From assembly GCA_963693365.1 (NCBI GenBank), contig CAVNZM010000008.1:992001-1056000 (forward strand): a stretch of 64,000 nucleotides of DNA. The letters are read 5' to 3'. The stretch comes from Amoebidium appalachense. Its lineage: Eukaryota > Ichthyosporea. A program made the position numbers and the translations under genes. This document shows, piece after piece, positions 1 to 22,280 of this stretch (the stretch's first letter is position 1; the number at the start of each line of letters is the position of its first letter). Under the pieces are notes generated by a model. That model made no database searches, was not told the origin of the DNA, and saw nothing but the letters and a program-made list of their open reading frames with translations.

Positions 1-538
1 GGGGGGGGAGGGGGTGCGTGGGTTGGTGGGGATGGGGATGGGGGGGACGGGGGGGGATTTAATGATTCCACGAGAGCCATCCATGTTTTCAGTTCGAATT
101 CAAGCAGTTAACAAATTTGAGGCGGAGGGAAATTCATGTGTACTTCCAAATCTGCATGGTTGGTAAATGGTTGGCAGCGAAGAAATGCGGGAGAATGGTA
201 AGTAAAACTGAATGCATATGTGTCCTTAGGGGAAAGGTGGTCTAAACGTGCTAAAAGTACCTTGCCGAATACAACTGCACACCATGGAAACACACTGGCA
301 GATGTGCAGAAATATGATGCCATACAAAACACACACACTCGCTCTGTCTCTGTGTGTGTTTGCTTTACTGGGGGGGGCGGCGGGCGGGGAAGGGCCAGTA
401 ATCACTGGAGCCAGGTGAACTTTGCAAAGTACTAAGATACACTGCGTCAAGTGCAACACGGTGGAAACTTGCGGCATGCACACACATAAAAGCAAGTAGC
501 AGACTGTTCTCGGGCCCATTCAGTAAAGGAGCTAGCAA

Positions 539-615
<77 letters not shown>

Positions 616-617
<2 letters not shown>

Positions 618-750
618 TGAATGCGGAACACGGTACAAAGTACGCATACACGACGAGAAGCATGGTGCAGGACACATGCAAAGGCAAACATTCAAGTATG
701 CAACATCAGCCATGTGCACAGTATGCGTCATAAGCAGAGCCCATCCTCAG
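616..750 (-). repeat. Dispersed poly-C-tailed repeat, family 1, full-length copy A
   Basis: Reverse-complement copy of a ~135-bp element beginning CTGAGGATGGGCTCTGC and ending in GCATTCAAA plus a C run (seen here as the G run at 586-615). It is about 90% identical by eye to copy D at 14995-15129. Function unknown; it looks like a short interspersed element with a poly(C) rather than poly(A) end. Confidence 0.75.
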
Positions 751-966
751 GGAGGACCCGGGGCTAAATGGTGGTTGGGGTGATCCTGAATAAAAAGTCA
801 CAGAAATGGCTTGACTGTTTATTGGCGGTATCCATGTTGAACACCAGTCAGCCCCCCTCGGCTGCTGGTTTTTACCATTCACCCCCCCCCCCCCACCCAC
901 CCACCCACCCCCACCACACATATGCATACGGGTGACGGTGTTTTTCACGTTTTGTTGTGTGGATGT

Positions 967-1013
<47 letters not shown>

Positions 1014-1355
1014 GAAGGCGATGTAGAGGCTATGCAAGACACCGTGACCTTGAGTTAGAGAATAATGGTGGGACCACAGAGAAACAGACGGAAGATGAGG
1101 CATGCAGCTTTCCAAAGTGAACCCACACATCACAAATCTGTTTAATATCTACGACGGATATGGCAATACAGGTAAAACAAATACAAACAGGGGTACCAGT
1201 GCCTACCCATTAAACCACCACTGATAAAAAGCCCGTCGTTTCTCACAGCTTGCATAACTGGCACGGACCCCCCTCCCCCCCCCCCCCCCCCCCCTTTTCC
1301 CATCTTTGTGAGCACAAAAACATGCAACTTCAAATCCATCCTCTAACCCCTTCCC

Positions 1356-1358
<3 letters not shown>

Positions 1359-1412
<54 letters not shown>
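1359..1412. repeat. Poly(A) run of 54 bases
   Basis: Uninterrupted A tract. No coding sequence or retroposon body is recognisable immediately upstream. Confidence 0.95.
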
Positions 1413-1413
<1 letters not shown>

Positions 1414-1539
1414 CGCCCCGGCCCTCTGTCATCGGCTTCGAGGCAAAGTAGTTACGACCAATAACTCCCTCAAATAACATAGCCATGGCATCACCATGTA
1501 TATTTCAACTGTGACAGAACCATGCATGGTTAACAGTCC

Positions 1540-1546
1540 CCTGCCT

Positions 1547-1580
<34 letters not shown>

Positions 1581-2100
1581 AAAGAAGACCAGCCACCATT
1601 CCCCTCCACAAGAAAGAATACACAGCACACAAACACACAATTAACCCTCTCCTTTCCTCCCCTGCCTGCCTGTCTCCCCCCCCCCACCACCACACACACA
1701 CAAAAGAGAGAGAACGAGGAGAGAGATAACCCCCCCCCCACCCCCCCCCCAAAAAAAAAAGAAGACCAGCCATCCCTTCCCCTCCACAAGAAAGAATACA
1801 CAGCACACAAACACACAATTAACCCTCTCCTTTCCTCCCCTGCCTGCCTGTCTCCGCCCCCCACCACACACACACAAAAGAGAGAGAACGAGGAGAGAGA
1901 TACCCCCCCCCCCCCCCCCAAAAGAAGACCAGCCATCCCTTCCCCTCCACAAGAAAGAATACACAGCACACAAACACACAATTAACCCTCTCCTTTCCCT
2001 GCCTGCCTGTCCCACCCCCCCCCCCTCCCACACACACACAAAAGAGAGAGAGCGAGGAGAGAGAGATAGAGAGAGAGAGAAGAGGCCGCGCGTCCCAAAC
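1540..2100. repeat. Minisatellite, ~170-bp unit, three copies
   Basis: The motif AGAAGACCAGCCA begins units at about 1583, 1759 and 1924. Each unit continues through a C/T-rich and CACACA stretch, an AGAGAGAACGAGGAG block and a C run. Unit length differs mainly in the homopolymer part. Long glycine-rich reading frames on the minus strand here are repeat artefacts. Confidence 0.85.
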
Positions 2101-2542
2101 TTCAATTTAACTCACATACCTATGAATACTCCCTCCCAAGAATCCGGCCCCTGCAAAGTAGCTCACCGGCAATGGCTCCCTATAAATACACAAAACAACA
2201 CTACCAGACATCAATAAAAACCATGCACGTTTCAATGTCCGTTCCCTAATCTCTCCCTCCCTGCCCAAACCCCCGCCCCTGTTTCCCCCCTCTCCTCTTC
2301 TCGCGAACCTCCCTCCCTCCCTATCCCCCCACCCTCCGCCACTAAAAAAACACTTAACAAACATCCTACACGGCATGCCCTCGAACCCTACCTGGCAGCA
2401 AATAGCAAAACTATAATACATTGTGTATACGGTACATATGTTTTCATAGTTCCCCCAAACCACAAACACGCAGGCACACAATCAAATACTCCACTCAGAC
2501 AACTTCACCTTCCCAACCTTCCCGCTCCCCTCCCCAACCCTC

Positions 2543-2578
<36 letters not shown>

Positions 2579-4370
2579 CCCCCCCCCCCCCCCGGACACA
2601 CACACACACACAAGCACACAGCCCACTCATACGAATTCCTTATGCCCCGACACACTCATCAAGGACAAGTTTAGCAAGCTACCGCACCAACCCCACCCCT
2701 CCTTCCCCACCCCCTCTCCCCCCGTCCTCCCGCTCCCCCCCACACACACGCGGGAGCAGAACCCCCCCTCCCCCCTCCCCCCGCCCGGAGGCAAAAAGCT
2801 GAAAGACGAGGGGAGGGGGGAGGGGGAATGCTGGGTAGAAGCGGGGAGATTTGGAGTGGGGGAAGAAAAAAAAGAAGGGAAAACCCCTGACCTTGTGGTG
2901 CGTTTCCTCACCAGAAAGAAAAGTGGTCCCATAGGCCAGAACTAAATCATTCATGTGCAAGGCTGGGTGTGTCTTGAAATTGTGGCGAGTAAGTCTCCCT
3001 ACGGCCGTGTGCTTTCTGGCATACGAAAAAAATAAATCCTGCAGACCTAGTTAGGGCGTCTGCGTAATCTCTCGTTCTGATGGCCACGGTTTTGGTGTGA
3101 GCGATTAGACTGAGAAACAACTCCTTGTCGAGATGCACACTAAACTTGGGTAAACGGTAACTATTACTTATACTCGTATCGAACACGTTGTTATATCCAT
3201 CTTCTATACACAGTTGGCAGCTCTCATCTACGAGCAACTGCTTCGCGTCTGCCAGTTTTCTTCTTTTCTTTTTGCACCTCGATCCGTGGCGTCCGCGCGC
3301 GGCGCACCCAACATGTAAACAAGTAGTACAAAGTTATCACGTGCACGAGTATGCGATGATTGGTCAGATAGCGATCGGGTTTGTAGGCGGATTGAAATGC
3401 AACAATATGATTGGCTTCCATAAATCCTAGTGTAGTTCTTTTGCACCCCTCGGCTCATTCAGATAACCAATCAACGATCACTCTAAATCATTCATCCACA
3501 TGATTGCTTTTTTGTGGCAGAGGCGGGTATGACCTATAGCCAGCCACTCAAGAACGTTTGGTTCGAATTCCTTCGATACAAGAATTACCTTAGCGTATTG
3601 ATGGCCTTTTCTTGTTGGTATTGAGAAGCGAAATCTGGACGCTTCATTGGGGCTATAAAAAACTTCTTTATACAATATTCATATATTATATAATCTGATA
3701 GCCGATATTCGGTCGTACTTTTTGCAACCGCCATGAGTACAAAGGCAGACTTTCACAGTTGCTGGTCACGAAGCCTATCGGAAATAAGGTGCCCTAATGC
3801 ACTTTCGCCGGGATTGCCTACTCAGTCGATTGGGCGTGCTCTGCACCAATCGGAAGCCTTAAAAATGACTCACAAACGGCTTTTCATTGGCTGCAGCTTC
3901 CAATCAGACTGTAAAGCTTCTTAGACTTCATAGACACTGAAATTTGTTCAAATTTCTATACTGTTTTTGCTACTTGTATGTACTAATAAGTAGCTTATAG
4001 GCAGGTGTGATTATCTGTAAATTAGAAACGGTTGCGGTAAACGTGATCAGGAGTCAGGCACCCGGTCCTGACACAAGGTTGTGCACAGCGAGCCGGCGAA
4101 AAGCATTCCTCTTCTATTTCATGAGAAGTGGTTTTAATGTGCACAAAAAATTTAATTAAATATTTGTACTTCTTAAAATGTTAAAATGTGATCATTTATC
4201 ATACATGTGTATTAGCGATTAGTGGCTGACGGCTAACCATAAATGCCGCTTTGAACCTGCCTCCGGGTTTAGTTTCAGCGATTGCCTGCCTGTACCACTT
4301 GACGGTGCAGTGCTGTGTGTCTTCGTTCTCGCACCAGCTGTAGGCATTTGTTGCCCTTTTGGTGTTGAAA

Positions 4371-7300
4371 ATGGTCGCGATCATTGTAAGGCAGGCCACG
4401 GCCACCTCTGTGCGGGCCATGGGCTCAGCAGCATGTGTTATCAGGAGATGGCAAAGCGCACAGGCAGCCCCTGCCAGGTTCGTTCTCCTCACGATTGTTC
4501 GTGTGGGTGTAATACAGCAAATGCAGTGGTTCTAGTTTTAGTCGCTTTTGTTCCTCCACTTAATATCGGTAGTCTTTATTTCCCCCACCTAGTCATCTTT
4601 GTGCACTTATTGAAAACCTGGTCTCTGGTCTGTTGATTCCTGTTGGCGCCCAAGGTAAGGAGCAACTGAATATCATATGCTGCGTAACCCTGGTGTGGTT
4701 TTGCTCTCAGGAGACGTATATCTTTGCCCTCAAAGCTTTCTTCCTGTGAACAAGCTATGCAGGCAATTTTTGACGATTGCGATGTGAACAAGTTGTGCAG
4801 GCACTTTTTGACATTTGTGGTGGTGTGTTGTTACAGTGAGGAGGCAGCAGCCCCAGCCAGCAAACCAAAAAGCTCGTCGCGCTCAGCGCCTAACGAGGCC
4901 ACACGCTACATTGGTAAAACAGGAGGGCAGATTTTCCACGATAAGATGCTACAGCACGGAGTTAAGCATGTGTTTGGCTATCCTGGTGGCGCTATCCTCC
5001 CCGTGTTCGATGCCATTTATAACAGTGAGCACTTCGACTTTATTCTGCCTAGACACGAACAGGGTGCCGGCCACATGGCTGAGGGCTATGCACGTGCAAG
5101 GTGAGCCGAAGTGATTTTGTGAAAGGATATTTGAAACAAAGCAATCGGGGTTGCAGTTGAAAGGCCCTTGGTTAGCTTTGATGGGTGGGGGTGGGGGAGC
5201 TAGAGAAAGACTTTGGTGGTGACGGGTTCATTTTTTGGGATAGGGGACGGGCAGGTTGATTTAAAAAGGAGCCTTTGTTTGTGGTTCCAAACTCAGCAGA
5301 ACAAGTGTCAGGTGGTGTGCACAAATGGTGTACCAGCTGCGTGATGAGGGCACTGGCAGATGTGCAGGTTACAAGACAGGTTTTGTTTAGACTGGAGAAA
5401 TTCAGTGCCGTCATGCTGATCCTCTTCGTTGCAGCGGCAAACCCGGTGTTGTGCTTGTCACGTCCGGCCCGGGAGCCACAAACACGGTCACTCCCCTCCA
5501 GGATGCTCTCATGGACGGTATCCCCCTGGTCGTGTTTTCCGGCCAGGTGGCCACCCACCTCATGGGCAGTGACGCCTTCCAGGAGGCTGATGTTATTGGT
5601 ATCACCCGCTCTTGCACAAAGGTGGGTGGTCTTGCTTGACTTTTGTGCTGCAAAGTTATAAGAACGAAAACATGTTTATACGTGTTGACATTCCCCCCCC
5701 TCTCCCGCTGGAAAACGTGCTCAGCTTAATTATGCAGACTGTGTGCTCTGTAACCCAGGCATTTTGTTGCGTCGGGAATGTGCATTTCGTTCTCTGCAAC
5801 ACACCTCCTCCCCCTCACACTTTACGTAAAGGCCCTCCCTACCTCTTTCATATCAAGGAGATTGGTCGTCCCCCCCCCCCCCCCCCCTCCCCTCCCCTCC
5901 CTGAGGAAGGGCTCTGCTTATGACGCATACTGTGCGCATGGCTTATGCCGCCATGCTTCTCGTCGTGTTTGCGTACTTCGTACCCTGTCCCGCATTTAAA
6001 CCCCCTTCCCTCCCCCCTCTCTCCCTCCCCCCCCCCCCCCCCCCCCCGGCCCCACCTCCTTGCTCCTTTGCCGACATACTGCAAATTCTTCACCTTTGAC
6101 AAGATTTGCCCTTGATTTTTCTGCCGTTGCTTGCTTTGCTGAGGGTGAAGAGGGCAGGGTGAACATGGCGGCATAGGGGATAGGTGTATATACATGTGGT
6201 CCAATAAGAATATATAGCAGAGAGGAGAGAAGTTTGTGTGTGTCCTTTTTTAATTCGTGCAACCATGAAATGCAGGGCTTGTGCGGTGGAACGTGCAGAA
6301 TGGAGGGAAACAATTTTTTTTTTTGTGTGTGTGTGTGTGGGGGGGGGGGGGGGTGCAGTGCAGGCATGAACTGACGTGGTTTTGTGCAGTGGAACGTGCT
6401 TGTCAACGACATTGCCGATCTGCCCCGGCGCATTGATGAGGCCTTTGAGATTGCCACCAGTGGCCGGCCAGGCCCCGTACTGGTCGATCTGCCCAAGGAC
6501 GTACGTGTCCCCGTGCGCACACTTTCTAGGGTCCAAACCTGCGAGTGCACACACTGCAGATGTACATACACGTGTCTATACACAAAGTCATGGGGTGAAA
6601 GATTGCTTGAAAACGTGCACTCCCACACTTGTGCCGCCCCCCCCTCCCCCCCCCCCCCCCCCCCCATTTGTCGTCGTAACCCTTCCCCTCCCCCCCACCA
6701 CCTAGCGCATTCTACCCCCCCCCCCCCCCCCCACCACCACCTAGCGCATTCTACCCCCTCCCCCCCCCCCCCCACCTCCCCTTCCCCTGAGGATGTGTTC
6801 TGCTGCTGATGCGCACTGTGTATTGTGTTTTTCGTCTTATGTGTCCACACACATTCCAAACCCCCGACACATGCAAGCATGCACACACGCACACACACAC
6901 ACTCTCTCCCGCTCCTTCGCGCTCTGCAGAGCGCAAATAAACAATACACACTTAAACAGCGGCTTCTACAACGACCACCACCATTTGCACACACCCCTAT
7001 GCCCCGCAGCTACACATGGTTTCTTCCACTTTAGAAACAAAAACATACGATGTGCTTGCTGGCAAGCTGTTCGTCTCTGGTTGGCAAATGTAGGGCCAGT
7101 TCACGTTCTTTTGCATGCAAGGAAAACTATGTCAAACACACGAGACAAGAGCTAACAACTGTAGTTATGTATCTCTGGATGTCTTACTTACTCCGTTCTT
7201 GGTTCCACAGGTGACTGGCTCCACGCTGAAGGTGCCAGCCACCGTCCACAAGAAGATGCCTTTCAAGGCGTTCGAGCGCCCTGACTCGGTAGGTGCTTTT

Positions 7301-9672
7301 TTTGTGGTGTCTTGCCTTGAAAGCGAAAAGTTGGTGAACTCGGCACTGTTTGCATACTTTCATGATGTGCACGGGTGTCCTTTATCCAGCAGCATCTTTT
7401 GCTCGATTTACACGCCTGACAAGCCAGCCAATACCTTTTTGTGGCCGTACACTTAGTTCTCTGACACCCAACCCCCCTTCAGAGCTTCCACATGGACGGC
7501 GAAGACTGGGAGCGTGTGGCCAACATGATCAACCAGGCTGAGCGCCCCGTTCTCTACGTGGGCCAGGGTGTGGTTTCTGCCGGCGCAACTGAGGAACTTC
7601 GCGAGCTTGCACGCAAGGCAAACATCCCCGTCACCACCACCCTGCAGGGCATGGGTGCCTTTGACGAGCTGGACCCACGGTCGCTGCACATGCTGGGCAT
7701 GCATGGTGCCGCATATGCAAACTTTGCCGTGCAGGAGGCTGATGTGATTGTGGCTCTCGGTGCTCGGTTTGATGACCGTGTCACTGGCAACCTGAAGAGT
7801 GAGTCTGCCCTCTGCCTTGCAATGCCTGTAAACTATTTTTGGGTTGTAATGCACATTTTCGCTCGGAAAACGTGGGAGGGGGGGGGTGGGGCCCCTCATG
7901 AACGAGACAGGGGTTTGGGGGGGGGGGGGGGGGGGGGGGGGGGAGTGGGGGGTGGGGGGTGGGTGGGTGTGTGTGTGTGGGGGGGGGGGGAGGGGTCGAA
8001 GTTTTGTAGTAGGGGAGCGTGGGGCTTAAATGACAAGTACGAGAGAAAAAGGCTCAAAGGGTGTGGTGGATAGTGCTAAGGGTAAAGTTTGGAAAGACAG
8101 GCAAAGGGGGGGGGGGATTACAACTATTATAATGGCTCCATAACTTCATATTCGTAGCCCGTTGCTGGATATAGTTATGAGTTTGGAAGCTGACGGTTAT
8201 GTGTGCAGAGTTTGCTCCCCGGGCATTCCAGGCAGAGAAGGAGGGCCGTGGTGGCATCATCCACTTCGAGGTGAGTTTGTGTGCATGAACCTGGGGGGTG
8301 GGATTGGCCACTTTTCCCCGGCATTTTGTTTGAAGGAAATGTCTGTTTGCGTTTCCCGCTCCGCCCTGCCCCGTGCGTGCGCACGTGTGTATGGTCTGGA
8401 TGTGGGGTTTTTTTTTTTGGTCAATGTAATGCTGGGGTATGCTCCACGCGAACTGCAACTTGCGTAACCAACCCTCCCCCTCCCCCTCCCCCTCCCCCTC
8501 CCCGGGGGTGCCCTGTTCCCATGTGCTGCATACACTTACACACGAGGGTTATCACCCACATTAGCTTTTCTGGAAACGGCTGAACACTGCACAAGCACAG
8601 AAGTAGATGCATGACACACGCGAATACCCCTGCAACCATGCCAGTCCCCTGTGATTGGTTTGCTGCGACTGACTCTCTTGGGCTCGATAATGCAGATTTC
8701 GCGCAAGAACGTCAACAAGGTGATCAAGGCCACGGAGGTTGTGATGGGTGACGTCAAGGACAACCTGACTAAGCTCAACGCCCTTGTCCAGAGCCGCCCC
8801 CGCAAGGAGTGGTTCTCCATGATTGAGAAGTGTGTGGCCTCCTATCAATACTCACTTACACACATAAATAGACTGACAGACGCTCACAGACACACCTTCC
8901 TGACCGACACCACCACCACGCTTGCCTACACGCAATGGGACACTTTCCTGCGCGCGCACACACACACGTGTTGGTCGGGTTGTGTTTTGCATGTCTTCAA
9001 TGCCCCCACCTTTCCAAGAGCCACGTACACATCGATTGGTGCCTGCAGGTACTGTTTTAAGTACACAACGTTTAAATACACAACCATATACTCACGGTCG
9101 ACCCTCACAGCTGGAAGAGGAAGCACCCTTTCACCTACACACCTGCCAGGCCTGGCGGATACATCAAGCCGCAAACTATTCTTGAGGAGCTCAACAAGAT
9201 GACGCAGCACATGGAGAAACCGGCCATCTACACCACCGGTGTGGGCCAGCACCAGATGTGGGCAGCACAGTTCATCCGCTGGCGCCACCCCCGCACGATG
9301 ATCACGTCTGGCGGTCTGGGAACCATGGGCTATGGTGTGCCCTCTGCAATTGGTGCCAAGGTGGCCATGCCCGACAGCATTGTCATTGACATTGACGGTG
9401 ATGCCTCCTTCTCCATGACCATGCAGGAGCTGGTACGTACTCTCTTACCATGTTCCTCCATAAATGTGCCCGCACACATACATCCCATCATCCCAAGCCA
9501 GACACATTCACCAACACACAATTCACAAACACACACACCCATGCACACCACTATTAGAGCGAAAGCTAAAATCAACACCACTGCAACACACACACCCATG
9601 CACACCACTATTAGAGCGAAAGCTAAAATCAACACCACTGCAATCTTTGTAAAGTGTGTGGTGTGTTGATAT

Positions 9673-9705
<33 letters not shown>

Positions 9706-10578
9706 TCTCCCCCGGGCCACCATCCTCCCTGCCCCGTTTTCGAGTGGAATATTCTTGCGGGTAGTCCTCATGTTTTTCCAGTGTGACTGACGTCCCATCT
9801 GTGCAGCTGACGGCAGCGGAGTACAATATCGGCATCAAGGTGCTTGTGCTCAACAACCACTTCCAGGGCATGGTCAAGCAGTGGCAGGATCTGTTCTACG
9901 ACGAGAGGTACTCGGCCACAAAGATGTTCAACCCCGACTTCGCAAAGGTCGCTGAGGTCAGTTTCTATTCCCCTCCCCTCTCCCCCCCCCCCCTCCAGAG
10001 GGAGGCTAACTGCCTTTGGCTGACTCATTGATGTGTACTTCTTCGCACTTAGTATCCCCCCCCCCCCCAAAGAGGGAGGCTTACTGCCTTTGGCTGACTC
10101 ATTGATGTGTACTTCTTCGCACTTAGTATCCCCCCCCCCCCCCCCCCCCCCCCCAGAGGGAGGCTTACTGCCTTTGGCTGACTCATTGATGTGTACTTCT
10201 TTGCACTTAGTATCCCCCCCCCCCCCCAGAGGGAGGCTTACTGCCTTTGGCTGGGATTACATAAGGAGATCTTGATCCACGATAGATCTTGATCCACGAT
10301 GTATTAAGTACCATGAATGATAAGAAATGAAAATGTGTGCCACACGTTTTTGCACAAGCTCACGCTGTGCATCTACGCAGGCATGCGGCATGAAGGGTCT
10401 GCGGATTGACCGGCACGAGGACATCCGGCCTGTGCTCGAGCAGTTCCTTGCGTGTGATGGCCCCGTGGTGCTGGATGCCCACGTCGAGAGGGACGAGCAC
10501 GTCTACCCCATGGTCCCTGCTGGCTCGGCCCTGCACGAGATGGTCATGGGCCCCCCCCAGTCGGAGCCCCAGCTCTAA
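4371..10578 (+). CDS. ILV2: Acetolactate synthase catalytic subunit (11 exons, 642 aa)
   Basis: ThDP enzyme condensing pyruvate with pyruvate or 2-oxobutyrate, the first common step of valine, leucine and isoleucine synthesis. Exons: 4371-4477, 4837-5100, 5435-5621, 6390-6500, 7211-7288, 7483-7798, 8209-8270, 8696-8829, 9111-9432, 9807-9956, 10381-10578; all introns GT-AG and phases consistent (1929 nt). Exon 1 encodes a basic, acid-free leader ([20 protein letters not shown]), a likely mitochondrial presequence. Visible landmarks: [12 protein letters not shown] and the catalytic Glu in [10 protein letters not shown] (about residue 110); the central SGPGATN loop; the ThDP/Mg motif DIDGDASF to VLNN (about 513-544), followed by QGMVKQW. 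Length matches fungal and plant enzymes without plastid extensions. Introns carry C-run minisatellites (6690-6780, 9532-9650, 9995-10235) and two dispersed repeats. The start is chosen by leader character and splice phase; it is less certain than the body. Confidence 0.95.
5901..6000 (+). repeat. Dispersed poly-C-tailed repeat, family 1, internally deleted copy B
   Basis: In intron 3 of the acetolactate synthase gene. It has both ends of the element (CTGAGGAAGGGCTCTGC and CCCGCATTTAAAC) but lacks about 40 bp of the middle seen in copies A and D. C-rich sequence lies on both sides. Confidence 0.7.
6787..6860 (+). repeat. Dispersed repeat, family 1, degenerate copy C
   Basis: In intron 4 of the acetolactate synthase gene. 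CTGAGGATGTGTTCTGCTGC at the start and ACATTCCAAACCCCC at the end match the element ends; the middle is short and diverged. It is preceded by a C-rich tract holding two copies of ACCACCTAGCGCATTCTA. Confidence 0.5.
9532..9650 (+). repeat. Tandem duplication of a ~56-bp unit in ALS intron 9
   Basis: Two near-identical units run from ACACCCATGCACACCACTAT through GAAAGCTAAAATCAACACCA, at about 9534 and 9590. A C run follows at 9675-9703. Confidence 0.85.
9995..10250 (+). repeat. Minisatellite with poly-C boundaries in ALS intron 10
   Basis: Units of about 65-85 bp run from AGAGGGAGGCTTACTGCC to TTCGCACTTAGTAT and then a C run. Three full units and one partial unit are seen, starting near 9999, 10073, 10155 and 10227. 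Most unit-length variation lies in the C run. Confidence 0.85.
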
Positions 10579-11777
10579 CTGGCTGTTTATTCTTAAACCT
10601 TGGCAACACGGTCATTAGGTCAGATTGTTTGACGAGTGGGTGATAGATGTCGGCAATAGGCCGTCACATGTATACACCCTTAATTACTGTGCTGGTGCTA
10701 AGCATCCATATTTCCAACGTAGTGTTTTGTATGTAGTTGTCGAAGAACATATTGTTACCATAGTTATGGATTCCACACAGCACTGCTCCGTTTTCCACCC
10801 CTTGCAGCATACCAATATGTACATTCATGGGTCGGCCCACCACTACGGACTGGCTCTTTTTGGTGGTGCCCGTATGACACTGTACGCTGGATTTACGTGT
10901 TATATTTAGCTCCTCTAATGGTCGTTATATGCTGAAAATCACATGTACACTGCTCTTCCTCCCAATACTACTGGTATAGTGGCCCACCACAATGAACGAA
11001 AGCTTTACTGTTGACTCTATTACCCGGCTGCAGGCATGGATGACTAGGCATATACACATGTTACTGTGTATTGCCGTCAATAATAAACAGGACACAGGCT
11101 GCACCTACAAGAGCTCGCCGGGGCCGGAGTGCTCGTCAACAGCATAAAATTAAAACTAAAACCCCCTAGATCAAATACTGATCTAATCTATTTCTTCATG
11201 ACCCGACTTGAGTCTCGAGCAAACAACTTTTCTACTGCGATTTTATATAGCCTACGCACACAAACACACAAAGAAAGTGTATTTATCAAGTAGTTATTGA
11301 AATACAAATGGTTGGGAATGAGACTTTGGAAGTATTTGTTCAAAATTGCAATGTTGCCGTTGGCTCATCACCTGTTATAGCGGGTCAGTCGCCAAGTCAC
11401 GTTTCCTGTGCGTTGATTGGTTAATCTGCGAGCTTATCTCTCTGGAATGCGGAGCATGTTGCCCAATGCCGACTGACTGCCTACACTGTACGCTCAGCTG
11501 GCCGCATGCCTGACAGGTACACCCAGTATAACAAAAAAAACGGAAAAAAAAATTTATCAGTTCTTTACGTTGAAGGCTGATGATAAGGATTATATAAAAG
11601 GGAAAAGCTTTGTTGGTAACTTATGAGAAAAAAGAGAAAAGGGGATACTTCGTTCATTCTTTAATTGCAGAAGTACAGTCACAGGGGGCGTTAATAGCTC
11701 GGCGTACGGTTGTTTTTTCTTAGCATTGAATTACCTGATTCTGTTCCCGTAGGGACTCTTCCCCTCTAAACGTCACC
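10579..11777. other. Spacer: ALS 3' flank and promoter region of the EDR2-like gene
   Basis: No gene seen. An AATAAA at 11082-11087 is a possible poly(A) signal about 500 bases after the ALS stop. An ATTGG box lies near 11416. A TATA box (TATATAAAAG) lies at 11591-11600, about 180 bases before the next start codon. Composition is mixed and largely free of microsatellites, unlike the introns. Confidence 0.6.
11591..11600 (+). promoter_or_regulatory. TATA box of the EDR2-like gene
   Basis: TATATAAAAG about 178 bases upstream of the ATG at 11778, in non-repetitive sequence. Core-promoter role inferred from sequence and position only. Confidence 0.45.
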
Positions 11778-21114
<9,337 letters not shown>

Positions 21115-21221
21115 ATTGAACCCCCCCCCCCCCCCCCCCCTCCCCCCTCTACCATGCCCACACACACACACACGCACACACATGCGCGCCCCGCGAACAC
21201 ACACACACACCGTACGCACAT

Positions 21222-21265
<44 letters not shown>

Positions 21266-21979
21266 GTGTTCCCTTTGCATCCCTACGTTCAGCACTGATT
21301 GTCCGAACGTCCCCCTCTCTTTGAGTCTGTTGGTTGCTTCTTAAGTTCCGCAGCGGGCAAGAACATAAAAGTAGGTATGTAATGATGATTTTTTGGGCAA
21401 GGGTGGCCTCGTGATACCACTGAGTTTCTGTTTGGTTGTAGTTGTTTCTATGGTAACGTTCAACTGCAATCAACATAGAAAAATCGGTGTGTTCAATGCC
21501 CGTGTGCATCATCCTGGGTAGATACATCGTTGACTTTTTATTTGCACGATAAAGTTGAGCTTCTTGCTAATTGAAATTGATTGATAAACTGTTGATTCGG
21601 TATTTATGTTCTAGCCCGATTTGATAAATTCGAAGGTTGATTGATGATCCAATTATTTTTTTTGTTGCCATATATGGTGGTGTTACGGTTACCAGCCAAT
21701 AATACGGATGTCTGCCTAGCTAGTCACTGTTAGCGGACTGTTATTTTCTACCAGTGATCGATGGTGTTGGTGTCAAGTAAGACTGGTCGAAAATGTAGCA
21801 GGTAGGCAATGCCATGCACATGTATGTATAGTAAGTATACCGATATGCAACCAATAAATATAAATTCGACGAAGCCTGGAGAACATCCGTCCAATCCCCC
21901 CCCCCCCCCCAAAAAAAAAAAAAAAAAAAAAAACGCAAAGGAGGATGAGGGAGGGAGGGAGGGAGGGAGGATGGGGGGT

Positions 21980-22017
<38 letters not shown>

Positions 22018-22280
22018 TGGTTATAATTATACACTTGCGCAAGATTCAAGCTTGCGCCAATCACTTTCTTTACTCATCAATGTACACTGTGATGGAATGT
22101 GAACGTAATCCTTCGCCTGCACGACCGTGTCATTGCCTTAACCTCTCTAAAAGCCTATCATCAGCCTTACACCACAACCTAACATGGCAACCGACTCAAC
22201 ATACACACCAACCAACACCATTAACGACTTCTCAGTCCATGCGCTAAATCTAAAATCACGTGCCTAACACGTGCACACCA
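21115..22280. other. Spacer between convergent genes
   Basis: Separates the 3' ends of the EDR2-like gene (+) and the DUF1295 gene (-). It starts with C and (CA)n runs to 21263, then has about 600 bases of AT-richer unique sequence, then A and G runs (21911-22010). A perfect CCATATATGG at 21668-21677 lies 18 bases before a CCAAT box, unexpected between two 3' ends. Confidence 0.6.
21668..21677. promoter_or_regulatory. CCATATATGG palindrome (CArG-box type) with a CCAAT neighbour
   Basis: Perfect match to the MADS/SRF-type CArG palindrome, with CCAAT at 21696-21700. It lies in a convergent spacer, so any target gene is unclear. One of five perfect copies in the window. Confidence 0.45.

Larger units (their letters stand above)
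1..4370. other. Repeat-rich spacer upstream of the acetolactate synthase gene
   Basis: No supported gene. The first ~2.9 kb is low complexity: G and C runs, (TG)n, a 54-base A run at 1359-1412, a minisatellite at 1540-2100, and one dispersed poly-C-tailed repeat at 616-750. From about 2.95 kb the base composition becomes mixed and non-repetitive. This part has many CCAAT/ATTGG motifs (for example near 3360, 3408, 3468, 3847, 3885 and 3893) and a TATA-like CTATAAAA near 3652, as expected for a promoter region. A minus-strand open stretch at about 2947-3300 has no ATG and was not accepted as a gene. Confidence 0.6.

Noticed and set aside
2947-3300. Minus-strand open stretch with plausible amino-acid mix (KELFLSLIAHTKTVAIRT)
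   Set aside because: No ATG in frame, no recognisable family, and no convincing partner exon; it overlaps the CCAAT-rich promoter region.
3558-3575. GGTTCGAATTCC resembling a tRNA B box
   Set aside because: Flanks do not form a T arm or acceptor stem.
4199-4492. 97-residue minus-strand ORF
   Set aside because: Antisense to the first exon of the acetolactate synthase gene, which has a better coding explanation.
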